A DNA stretch of 18,025 bases from an uncultured Oscillospiraceae bacterium (GTDB lineage Bacteria > Bacillota > Clostridia > Oscillospirales > Oscillospiraceae). How positions within the stretch are numbered: the first letter of the stretch is position 1; each line of letters starts with the position of its first letter. The notes below the pieces were generated by a model. That model was not told the origin of the DNA. It saw only the letters and a list, made by a program, of their open reading frames with translations, and did not search any database. Below, piece by piece: positions 1-5,955 of the stretch. A program made the position numbers and the translations under genes. The DNA lies in assembly GCA_934589835.1 (NCBI GenBank), contig CAKTOK010000033.1, forward strand, positions 1-18,025, read 5' to 3'.

Positions 1-10
1 CGTTTGGTCG

Positions 11-50
11 ACACCAAGAGATTCTCTCAATCGGTTTAATCTGGTGTTTT
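11..50 (+). terminator. Possible terminator of an upstream rightward gene
   Basis: ACACC (11-15) and AGATT (19-23) can pair with AATCT and GGTGT (38-47), with a 3-nt bulge and a 14-nt loop. The stem runs into TTTT. It is weak and at the window edge. It may end a plus-strand gene outside the window, converging on metI. Confidence 0.3.
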
Positions 51-94
51 CAAGATGTCCTTATGAGGAGTCGCCCATTGGGTCCTTTCTTTTT

Positions 95-796
95 TTACTT
101 TTTCAGCCGCTTGTCGCAGCGCTTGGCCAGCCATGTGCCGAAGCTCTGGAACAGCTGCACCAGCAGGATCAGAATGATCACTGCCACCAGCATCACCAGA
201 TACTTGTACCGGTAATAGCCGTAGTCAATGGCGATCTTGCCCAGACCGCCGCCGCCGATGATGCCGCTCATAGCGGAATAGCCCAGAATGGTGGTCAGCG
301 CGATGGTCACGTTCTGAATGAGAGAAGGCACGCTCTCAGGGATCATCACCTTGCAGATGATCTGCATCGGCGTGGCGCCCATGCTCTGGGCGGCCTCGAT
401 AATGTTGCCGTCCACCTCGCGGAGACTGCTCTCCACCAGACGCGCCACAAAGGGGAACGCCGCCGCCACCAGCGGCACGATGGTGGCCGTGGTGCCCACG
501 GCCGTACCGATGAGCAGGCGGGACAGAGGGAAGACCATGATCATCAGGATCAGGAACGGAATGGACCGCAGCAGATTGATGATGACGTTCAGCACCTGCA
601 TCAGCCAGCGGGGGAGGGGCAGCACGCCGTTTTTCTCACCCGCCACCAGCAGCACGCCCAGCGGAAGCCCCAGCATCAGCGACAGCAGCGTGCTGACCAC
701 CGTGACATAGAACGTTTCCCACACGGCAAACGGCAGGGTAGGCAGAGCGCCCAGCAGGTCCTGCACGGACTGGGGCGAAAACAGATTACTGTACAT
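95..796 (-). CDS. metI: Methionine ABC transporter permease MetI
   Basis: This 233-residue inner-membrane permease would form the homodimeric channel of a MetNIQ-type methionine importer. What is visible: several hydrophobic segments (about residues 25-52, 68-95, 100-120 and 195-215) and the cytoplasmic permease loop EAAQSMGATPMQIICKVMIP (134-153), the EAA motif that docks onto the ATPase. Length is close to the roughly 217-230 residues usual for MetI. The ATG at 794-796 lies inside the end of metN (11 bp overlap). It is preceded by GAGGAGG with 9 nt spacing, so the two are probably translationally coupled. It is the last visible gene of metQ-metN-metI. I see no convincing terminator after its TAA, so the operon may continue to the left of the window. 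Confidence 0.95.
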   Translation of the reverse strand: MYSNLFSPQSVQDLLGALPTLPFAVWETFYVTVVSTLLSLMLGLPLGVLLVAGEKNGVLPLPRWLMQVLNVIINLLRSIPFLILMIMVFPLSRLLIGTAVGTTATIVPLVAAAFPFVARLVESSLREVDGNIIEAAQSMGATPMQIICKVMIPESVPSLIQNVTIALTTILGYSAMSGIIGGGGLGKIAIDYGYYRYKYLVMLVAVIILILLVQLFQSFGTWLAKRCDKRLKK

Positions 797-1796
797 GGCC
801 GTCGACCTCCTCTACCTGCACGTTGGCGACGTTGTGGATGAACGCAAGCGCCTTGTCGAACTGACTGCTGGGAATGCCCAGCATCATGCTGCCGTACACC
901 GTCTCGGACAGCTTCTGGGTGCTGGCGGAGATGACATTGCAGAAGATGTTCTCCTCCGCTGCCAGACGGGCGATCAGGGGGATGCTGGTGGTCTTGCTGT
1001 CCTTGAACACCAGCCGCACCAGCTTTTCCTCTGCGGGATCGTATACCTGCGCGTCCGCGCCGCCGGGGAATACCAGCCGCCGCCCCGCCGCGGATTTGGG
1101 AGCTGCGAACACCGTGCCTACAAGGCCGGCTTCTGCCACGCGGCCCTCGTCCAAAATGGCCACATGGCTGCAAATCTCCTTTACCACGCTCATCTGATGG
1201 GTGATGACCACCACGGTGATACCCAGCTTCCTGTTGATGTCCCGGATCAGCTCCAGGATCTGCCGGGTGGTATTGGGATCCAAGGCGCTGGTGGCCTCGT
1301 CGCACAGCAGCACTCTGGGATGGGTGGCCAGCGCACGGGCGATGGCCACGCGCTGCTGCTGTCCGCCGGACAGCTGGGCAGGGTAGGCGTCCGCCTTATC
1401 CGGCAGGCCCACCAGCTCCAGCAGCTCGTGGGCGCGCTGCTCGGCCTCGCATCTCTTGACACCGGCCAGCTCCATGGGGAAGCATACGTTCCGCAGGCAG
1501 GTGCGCTGCATCAACAGATTGAACCGTTGGAAGATCATGGTGATCTCCCGCCGCGCCGCCCGCAGCTGGGCGGGAGTCATGGTGTCCAGCCGCTGGCCAT
1601 TCACCACGATCTCGCCGCTGGTAGGCTTCTCCAGCAGGTTGATGCACCGCACCAGCGTGCTCTTGCCGGCGCCGGACATACCGATGATGCCGTAAATGTC
1701 GCCGTCTTCGATGGTCAGGGAGACGTCCTTGAGAGCGTCTACCCCGCCGGCTGTACCGGCGTCAAATGTTTTGCTGACGTGCTTCAGCTCGATCAT
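786..1796 (-). CDS. metN: Methionine ABC transporter ATP-binding protein MetN
   Basis: This 336-residue cytoplasmic ATPase would power methionine import through MetI. Visible motifs in order: Walker A GMSGAGKST (39-47), Q-loop region MIFQRFNLL (87-95), ABC signature LSGGQQQRV (142-150), Walker B VLLCDEATS (162-170) and switch His ITH (198-200). The C-terminal stretch (about 255-330, including KTTSIPLIARLAAEENI) matches the NIL domain. In characterised MetN proteins that domain binds methionine and shuts transport down (trans-inhibition). That separates MetN from generic amino-acid ATPases. The start ATG follows AAAGGAGGG with 8 nt spacing, 22 nt after the metQ stop codon. The gene overlaps metI by 11 bp. 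Uptake is therefore likely controlled twice: allosterically here, and by the leader upstream of metQ. Confidence 0.96.
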   Translation of the reverse strand: MIELKHVSKTFDAGTAGGVDALKDVSLTIEDGDIYGIIGMSGAGKSTLVRCINLLEKPTSGEIVVNGQRLDTMTPAQLRAARREITMIFQRFNLLMQRTCLRNVCFPMELAGVKRCEAEQRAHELLELVGLPDKADAYPAQLSGGQQQRVAIARALATHPRVLLCDEATSALDPNTTRQILELIRDINRKLGITVVVITHQMSVVKEICSHVAILDEGRVAEAGLVGTVFAAPKSAAGRRLVFPGGADAQVYDPAEEKLVRLVFKDSKTTSIPLIARLAAEENIFCNVISASTQKLSETVYGSMMLGIPSSQFDKALAFIHNVANVQVEEVDGHVQ

Positions 1797-1818
1797 GGAC
1801 GTCTCCCTCCTTTCCCGC

Positions 1819-2715
1819 TTACTTGGTGGTCAGCGCATCCAGCGTGGTCTGCTTGCCGCCGTACAGCCCCATAGGCTCCACGTGGATGGCGGCGACGGAG
1901 GCGATGTGGGTGCCGTTCTGAGCGTTGAAGTCCTCCAGATAGGGCAGGTGCTGGAAGTAGTTGGCGGTCACAGTGCCGTCATCCACCACGGTGTTGGGCA
2001 CCACGTAGTCGTTGTAGACCTGAATGTCCAGCGTGATGTCCTTGGCAGCCAGGATCTCCTTGACGACCTCCAGGATCTCCGCGTGGGGCGTGGGGGAGGC
2101 AGCGATGGAGATGGTCTGGCCCTTCAGGGCGTCGTAATCCACGGTGGCGTCATAGCCGTCGGTGGGATTCTCCACCACGGAGATGACGGAGCCGTTGTAC
2201 TTCTCGGCGATGTAGTCGGCCACCTGCTGGCTCTCCAGCGCGGCCTTCAGGGCCAGCACGGCGGGCTCATTCTCGCTGCCCTCCTTCACCGCCAGAATGT
2301 TGGCGTAGGCGGAGGCGCTGCCCTCGATGAGCAGGGAGTCATTCACGGGGTTCAGACCCGCATTGATGGCGTAGTTGCTGTTGATGACGGCGTAGTCCAG
2401 ATCGGGCAGCATATTGGGCAGCTGCGCGGCCTCAGCCTCCACGATCTCCACATTGTACGGATTCTCCACGATATCGTTCTTGGTGGCAGTGATGCCGACG
2501 CCGTCGGCCAGCTTGATGATGCCGTTTTCCTGCAGCAGCAGCAGAGCGCGGGCCTCGTTGGTGGTGTCATTGGGCACGCCGATCTTGATAGTGGTCTTGG
2601 TGTCGCTGCTGTTGTCGGCGGCGGTGTTATCCTTGCTGCCGCAGGCGGCCAGGCTCAGAGCCAGGACCAGCGTCAGGGCCAGAGCGGCCAGACGAGTGAA
2701 GGTGTTGTGTTTCAT
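1819..2715 (-). CDS. metQ: Methionine-binding lipoprotein MetQ
   Basis: This substrate-binding lipoprotein of the MetNIQ importer (NlpA/MetQ family) would capture methionine outside the membrane and hand it to MetI. From the preferred start it has 298 residues. A basic, then hydrophobic signal peptide ends in the lipobox LAAC, so Cys25 would be lipidated and anchored. Family-like stretches include TTIKIGVPND at the mature N-terminus, DYAVINSNYAINAGLNP (the usual NxNYA pocket region) and PYLEDFNAQNGTHI. An in-frame ATG at 2719-2721 lies only 2 nt after GGAG. The ATG at 2713-2715 has an 8-nt spacing and gives a cleaner signal peptide, so I prefer it. First structural gene of the operon, downstream of a Met-rich leader ORF and terminator. 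The ligand could also be a Met derivative or dipeptide. Confidence 0.94.
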   Translation of the reverse strand: MKHNTFTRLAALALTLVLALSLAACGSKDNTAADNSSDTKTTIKIGVPNDTTNEARALLLLQENGIIKLADGVGITATKNDIVENPYNVEIVEAEAAQLPNMLPDLDYAVINSNYAINAGLNPVNDSLLIEGSASAYANILAVKEGSENEPAVLALKAALESQQVADYIAEKYNGSVISVVENPTDGYDATVDYDALKGQTISIAASPTPHAEILEVVKEILAAKDITLDIQVYNDYVVPNTVVDDGTVTANYFQHLPYLEDFNAQNGTHIASVAAIHVEPMGLYGGKQTTLDALTTK

Positions 2716-2722
2716 GTTCATG

Positions 2723-2731
2723 TCTCCTTTT
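2723..2731 (-). promoter_or_regulatory. Ribosome binding site deciding the metQ start
   Basis: The minus strand reads AAAAGGAGA. The GGAG core is 2 nt from the first ATG (2721) but 8 nt from the second (2715). This favours the shorter, 298-residue protein. Confidence 0.7.
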
Positions 2732-2793
2732 CAGATATGTCGTAAGGAATGTATGATCTTGCTGACGGCGGGCCGTGGGGCAGTGCACTTACT

Positions 2794-2806
2794 CGGCGGT
2801 CCGCCG
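2794..2806. repeat. Short GC-rich inverted repeat between attenuator and metQ
   Basis: CGGCGG-T-CCGCCG is a 6+1+6 inverted repeat. It lies just downstream of the attenuator T-run and about 80 nt before metQ. The loop is too short for a full hairpin, so it is either a DNA-level site or part of a larger fold with the nearby GGCCCGCCGTC segment. Function unknown. Confidence 0.4.
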
Positions 2807-2814
2807 GAACAAAC

Positions 2815-2850
2815 AAAAAAACAGCGGCAGGTCGTGCCGACCCTCCGCTG
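2815..2850 (-). terminator. Intrinsic terminator (attenuator) upstream of metQ
   Basis: In the leader RNA an outer stem CAGCGG/CCGCTG and an inner stem GGTCG/CGACC (loop GCA) are separated by a small 2x2 internal loop. Seven T residues follow at once. It lies 21 nt after the stop of the Met-rich leader ORF and about 100 nt before metQ, with no structural gene upstream on this transcript. It therefore acts inside the metQNI leader, as an attenuator would. Confidence 0.9.
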
Positions 2851-2863
2851 CTTGTTCACACAC

Positions 2864-2879
2864 CGGCTTTTTCAAGCCG
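2864..2879 (-). promoter_or_regulatory. Stem-loop spanning the leader-peptide stop codon
   Basis: CGGCTT-GAAA-AAGCCG is a perfect 6-bp stem with a GNRA-type GAAA tetraloop. The leader stop codon TGA (2872-2874) lies in and next to the loop, so a terminating ribosome would melt it. Just outside, CTGTTTG (2881-2887) can pair with CAAGCAG (2848-2854), with one G-U pair. That pairing uses the first three bases of the terminator stem and would enclose this hairpin, making a plausible antiterminator. Confidence 0.55.
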
Positions 2880-2991
2880 TCAAACAGTTTTTGGAAAGCA
2901 ACCGACCATTTTGGGCACGCAGAAACTCGCACATGGACATCATGCCCATGCACATCTCGCACATCATCATGGCGGTGCTGCGACGCTTCAT
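2872..2991 (-). CDS. Met/Cys-rich leader peptide of metQNI (39 aa)
   Basis: This 39-codon ORF starts with ATG at 2989-2991 behind GAGGAGG with 8 nt spacing, on a very short 5' UTR. It contains 9 Met and 4 Cys. Residues 8-21 (MMMCEMCMGMMSMC) are 8 Met and 3 Cys out of 14, and the 9-mer ATGTGCGAG occurs twice (codons 10-12 and 20-22). An intrinsic terminator follows the stop codon, and then metQ. My reading is an attenuation leader. If charged Met-tRNA is scarce, ribosomes stall on the Met run, the downstream antiterminator can fold and metQNI is transcribed. If Met is plentiful, the ribosome reaches the stop and the terminator forms. The alternative is a genuine small metal- or thiol-binding protein, since Met and Cys both bind copper. 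The Met-transport context argues for a leader. No family is recognised. Confidence 0.8.
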   Translation of the reverse strand: MKRRSTAMMMCEMCMGMMSMCEFLRAQNGRLLSKNCLTA

Positions 2992-3031
2992 GCTGCTTTC
3001 CTCCTCACTGTATTTTGCCGAAGCTGGGCGC

Positions 3032-3060
3032 ATCATACCGCTTTTGCCGCAGAATGTCAA
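3032..3060 (-). promoter_or_regulatory. Promoter of the metQNI leader transcript
   Basis: The minus strand has a perfect -35 TTGACA (3055-3060), a 17-bp spacer and -10 TATGAT (3032-3037). Transcription should begin near 3025, leaving about 34 nt before the leader ATG. The upstream 45 bp are A-tract rich on this strand, like an UP element. The 5' UTR is too short to hold a SAM riboswitch or a T-box stem I before the leader ORF. Confidence 0.85.
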
Positions 3061-3140
3061 CCCTTTTTGCACGTTTTTGTTTCTTTCTGCATTTTTTCCA
3101 AAAAGCCTACGGTGCTTGTAGGTGTTTTCGTACCATCTGC

Positions 3141-3160
3141 CATATCACAGCATATCACAG
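3141..3160. repeat. Tandem 10-bp direct repeat upstream of glyA promoter
   Basis: CATATCACAG occurs twice, back to back, one helical turn apart. It ends 8 bp upstream of the glyA -35 box, in the region shared with the divergent metQNI leader promoter. The spacing suits a regulator binding the same DNA face twice. The regulator is unknown. Confidence 0.6.
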
Positions 3161-3168
3161 ATTGTATC

Positions 3169-3196
3169 TTGCCAAAACCACAAGATGGTGTATAAT
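3169..3196 (+). promoter_or_regulatory. glyA promoter
   Basis: -35 TTGCCA (3169-3174), 16-bp spacer and a consensus -10 TATAAT (3191-3196). About 30 nt remain between the predicted start of transcription and the glyA start codon. Confidence 0.75.
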
Positions 3197-3234
3197 GAGA
3201 GAAATCAATCCACAATAGGGAAGGGGTGAGCGCT

Positions 3235-4425
3235 GTGGCGTCCCATGTTTTTGACCTCATCGCGCAGGAGGAGCTGCGGCAGGAGACGACGGTGGAGCTG
3301 ATCGCCAGCGAGAATTTTGCCAGCACCGAGGTGCTGCGGGCAGTGGGCAGCTGCCTGACCAACAAGTATTCCGAGGGATATCCCGCCCATCGCGCCATGG
3401 GCAATCAGGGCCGGTATTACGGCGGCTGCCATGTGGTGGACGAGGTGGAGGAGTACTGTATCGCCAAGTGGAAAGAGGTGTTTGCCACCGACTACCATGT
3501 CAATGTCCAGCCTCACAGCGGCTCGTCGGCCAATCTGGCAGCCTATATGGCGCTGCTTCAGCCGGGGGACACCGTTCTGTCCATGAGCCTTGCCAACGGC
3601 GGTCATCTGAGCCACGGCTCGCCGGTAAACTTCTCCGGTAAGCTGTATGATCTGCACTTCTACGATGTGGACGCTGACGGCTTCATCGACTACGACGGCA
3701 TGGCCCGCATGGCACGGGAGATACGGCCGAAGCTCATCATTGCCGGCGCCTCGGCGTACAGCCGCATCATCGATTTTGCCCGCTTTGCATCGGCGGCGCA
3801 GGAGGTGGGGGCGTATTTCATGGCGGATATGGCCCACATCGCGGGACTGGTCGCAGCGGGGGAGCACCCCAGCCCCTTCGGTCTGGCGGATGTCATCACC
3901 TCCACCACCCACAAGACGCTGCGGGGCCCTCGCGGCGGCCTGATCTTCTGCAAGCCGGAGCTGGCAAAAAAGGTGGACAGCGCCGTGTTCCCCGGGATGC
4001 AGGGCGGCCCGCTCCAGCACGTCATCGCCGGCAAGGCTGTGGCGGCGGAGGAGGCGCTGACTCCCGCCTACCGCACCTATGCCCATCATGTGGTGGAGAA
4101 CTGTAAGGCCATGGCGGCGGAATTCATGGCCATGGGCTATCATGTAGTCACCGGAGGCACCGACAACCACCTGTTCCTGCTGGACCTGACGGATACCGGC
4201 CTCACCGGCCGCGAGGTACAGGAGACGCTGGATCGCTGCGGCATCACGCTGAACAAGAACTGCGTCCCGGGCGACAAGCGCTCGCCCTTCCAGGCCAGCG
4301 GCGTCCGTATCGGAACCGCCGCCATGACCACCAAGGGCTATACGGCGGCGGATTTCTGCCGCGTTGCCCGCCGCATCGATGAGGTGATCCGCGGTATGAT
4401 GGCGGAGAAGGCCGCACAGGCATAA
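3235..4425 (+). CDS. glyA: Serine hydroxymethyltransferase
   Basis: This PLP enzyme interconverts serine + tetrahydrofolate and glycine + 5,10-methylene-tetrahydrofolate in the cytosol. It is the main source of one-carbon units for methionine, purine and thymidylate synthesis. It has 396 residues, slightly short of the usual 410-420. Visible: VELIASENFAS near the N-terminus, NVQPHSGSSAN, the DMAHIAGLVA stretch and the PLP-lysine motif TTHKTLRGPRGG (Lys227 from this start). Two in-frame GTG codons compete. The GTG at 3226 overlaps the AAGGGG ribosome site, whereas the GTG at 3235 sits 8 nt behind it, so I choose 3235. The first adds only three residues. It is divergent from the metQNI leader, and the two share about 110 bp between their -35 boxes. 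Confidence 0.96.
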   Translation: MASHVFDLIAQEELRQETTVELIASENFASTEVLRAVGSCLTNKYSEGYPAHRAMGNQGRYYGGCHVVDEVEEYCIAKWKEVFATDYHVNVQPHSGSSANLAAYMALLQPGDTVLSMSLANGGHLSHGSPVNFSGKLYDLHFYDVDADGFIDYDGMARMAREIRPKLIIAGASAYSRIIDFARFASAAQEVGAYFMADMAHIAGLVAAGEHPSPFGLADVITSTTHKTLRGPRGGLIFCKPELAKKVDSAVFPGMQGGPLQHVIAGKAVAAEEALTPAYRTYAHHVVENCKAMAAEFMAMGYHVVTGGTDNHLFLLDLTDTGLTGREVQETLDRCGITLNKNCVPGDKRSPFQASGVRIGTAAMTTKGYTAADFCRVARRIDEVIRGMMAEKAAQA

Positions 4426-4446
4426 GGCGTATCCTCATTGAGAGTA

Positions 4447-4479
4447 AAAATATCCCACGGCCGCGCCGTGGGATATTTT
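4447..4479. terminator. Bidirectional terminator between glyA and the MATE gene
   Basis: A 15-bp perfect stem (AAAATATCCCACGGC and its complement) encloses the loop CGC. It has T-rich ends on both strands, 21 bp after the glyA stop and 10 bp before the MATE stop. It should end both convergent transcripts. Confidence 0.85.
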
Positions 4480-4489
4480 CATATGCCTG

Positions 4490-5809
4490 CTATGCCTTGG
4501 CCCCCCGCAGGAACCGCCGGAGGAACCACACGGCCATCACCGCGCACAGCGCCTCGGAGATCACCGGCGCGAACCAGATGCCTGTGCCGCCCACGGCGGC
4601 TGCCAGCAGCAGCAGCGCCCCAGCCTGGAACGCCAGCCCTCGGCCCACGGAGATAGAGATGGCAGCCTTCGGCCGCTCCACTGCCGTCAGGAAGCCGCCC
4701 ATGAGGATGTTGCTTCCCAGCAGTATGTAGCACAGGCCATACCGCCGCAGCGCGCCGGCCGCGCTGCCCAGCAGCTCCGGCTTCTCCGCGCCCAGGAAGA
4801 TCCCGGCGATCTGGGGGGCAAACACCATCACGCCGGCGAAGATCACCGCCGTCATGATGCCCACCGCCGTAAAGCCGTACCGCAGCAGCTTCCGGTAGCC
4901 CGCCGCATCCTCCTTGCCGTAGTGATAGCTGACCAGCGGCTGGCTGCCCTGCGAGATGCCCAGCATGGTGTTGATGATGAGGGTGTTCACATAGGCGATG
5001 ATGGTGTAGCACACCAGTCCGTCGTCGCCGAGGCACCGGAGGATGACCCGGTTGAACAGGAAGATCATCACGCCGTTGCACAGCTCCGTTACGCCGTCGG
5101 CAAAGCCCAGCGGGATCAGCCGCTTGTAGATGCCCCAGTCCATCCTGAACTTCACAAAGTGGAAGGTGTTGTGTCCGCCCAGGAAGTGGCGCAGATAGAT
5201 GATGCACGTCAGAAGCTGGGAAAGACCTGTGGCGAAAGCCGCGCCCCATACGCCCAGATTCAGCACAAAGATGGCGATATAGTCCAGCACGCAGTTGGCC
5301 AGACAGCCGGTGATGACCGTCAGAATTGCCAGACGGGGATAGCCGTCGGTCTTGATCAGCACCTCCATGTTATAGGAGATGATGAAGCACAGCGCGAAAG
5401 GGGCCAGGCCCCGGAGATAATCGATGGTATATTGATACGTTACGCCCTTTGCGCCCAGCAGCACGGCGAACGGCTCCAGAAATACGAAAACGAGGACAGT
5501 GATGGTCAGGCCGACGCACGTCAGCAGCACGATGTTCTGAGAGAACAGGCTATTGGCCTTCTCGCCTTGGTTTTGTCCCAGATAGATGGCGATGATGGTG
5601 CTGGTACCGACGGCGAAGATGACGCCGATGGAGAACAGCACATTGGTGAACGGTACCGCCAGATTCACCGCTGCCATGGCGTATTCGCCTACGCCCTTGG
5701 CGACCATCAGCCCGTCCACGATGGAGTACAGGCTGAAAACCATGAGGGATGCCACCGTAGCGGCTACGAAATGCAGGAATTGTGATAACAGACTTCGCTC
5801 ATTGAGCAT
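4490..5809 (-). CDS. MATE family multidrug efflux transporter
   Basis: This 439-residue polytopic inner-membrane protein is of the usual MATE size (430-460), with about 12 hydrophobic segments in two homologous halves. Family-like stretches are the N-terminal YSIVDGLMVAKGVGEYAMAAVNLAVP, corresponding to the conserved D-x-x-x-V region with its A-(A/V)-N-L-A-x-P, GVIFAVGTSTIIAIYLGQNQGEKA in the first half and ISQGSQPLVSYHYGKED in the second half. MATE proteins export cationic drugs or metabolites using Na+ or H+ gradients. The substrate cannot be told from sequence. Start ATG at 5807-5809 follows AAAGGAA with about 11 nt spacing, a modest site. It is divergent from the phzF-like gene, with back-to-back promoters, so the two may be co-regulated. 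Confidence 0.9.
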   Translation of the reverse strand: MLNERSLLSQFLHFVAATVASLMVFSLYSIVDGLMVAKGVGEYAMAAVNLAVPFTNVLFSIGVIFAVGTSTIIAIYLGQNQGEKANSLFSQNIVLLTCVGLTITVLVFVFLEPFAVLLGAKGVTYQYTIDYLRGLAPFALCFIISYNMEVLIKTDGYPRLAILTVITGCLANCVLDYIAIFVLNLGVWGAAFATGLSQLLTCIIYLRHFLGGHNTFHFVKFRMDWGIYKRLIPLGFADGVTELCNGVMIFLFNRVILRCLGDDGLVCYTIIAYVNTLIINTMLGISQGSQPLVSYHYGKEDAAGYRKLLRYGFTAVGIMTAVIFAGVMVFAPQIAGIFLGAEKPELLGSAAGALRRYGLCYILLGSNILMGGFLTAVERPKAAISISVGRGLAFQAGALLLLAAAVGGTGIWFAPVISEALCAVMAVWFLRRFLRGAKA

Positions 5810-5859
5810 TTTGGATGAGGTTCCTTTCTTTTTGATTTCCGTTTCGGATATATAATTCT

Positions 5860-5888
5860 ATTCTAACGAAAAAAAGTCGTTCTGTCAA
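5860..5888 (-). promoter_or_regulatory. Promoter of the MATE gene
   Basis: The minus strand has consensus -35 TTGACA (5883-5888), a 17-bp spacer and -10 TAGAAT (5860-5865), about 45 nt upstream of the start codon. Confidence 0.75.
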
Positions 5889-5892
5889 ATAC

Positions 5893-5912
5893 TCTTGTCA
5901 TGAATGGCAAGA
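5893..5912. repeat. Inverted repeat between divergent MATE and phzF-like promoters
   Basis: TCTTGTCAT and ATGGCAAGA form a 9-2-9 inverted repeat with one mismatch. It covers the -35 box and spacer of the plus-strand promoter and ends 4 bp from the -35 of the minus-strand promoter. The position suits an operator acting on both genes. No regulator gene is adjacent. Confidence 0.45.
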
Positions 5913-5923
5913 CAGTTTATAAT
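5895..5923 (+). promoter_or_regulatory. Promoter of the phzF-like gene
   Basis: -35 TTGTCA (5895-5900), 17-bp spacer and perfect -10 TATAAT (5918-5923). The transcript would start near 5930, giving a 5' UTR of about 25 nt. Confidence 0.75.
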
Positions 5924-5955
5924 GATCTTCATTAAAAAAACGTGGGGGTATTTTT

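Noticed and set aside
2815..2850. T-box riboswitch terminator, because AGGGTCGGCAC resembles the AGGGTGGNACCGCG T-box
   Set aside because: The key GTGGNACCGCG is not present. Only 34 nt lie between the promoter and the leader ORF, with no stem I or AGUA features.
2716..3060. SAM (S-box) or other methionine riboswitch upstream of metQ
   Set aside because: The expected SAM-I core and kink-turn patterns are not visible. A translated-looking ORF with its own ribosome site fills most of the leader.
3205..4170. A 321-codon minus-strand open frame opposite glyA
   Set aside because: It overlaps a confident glyA frame and would also run over the glyA promoter region. No motif is seen.
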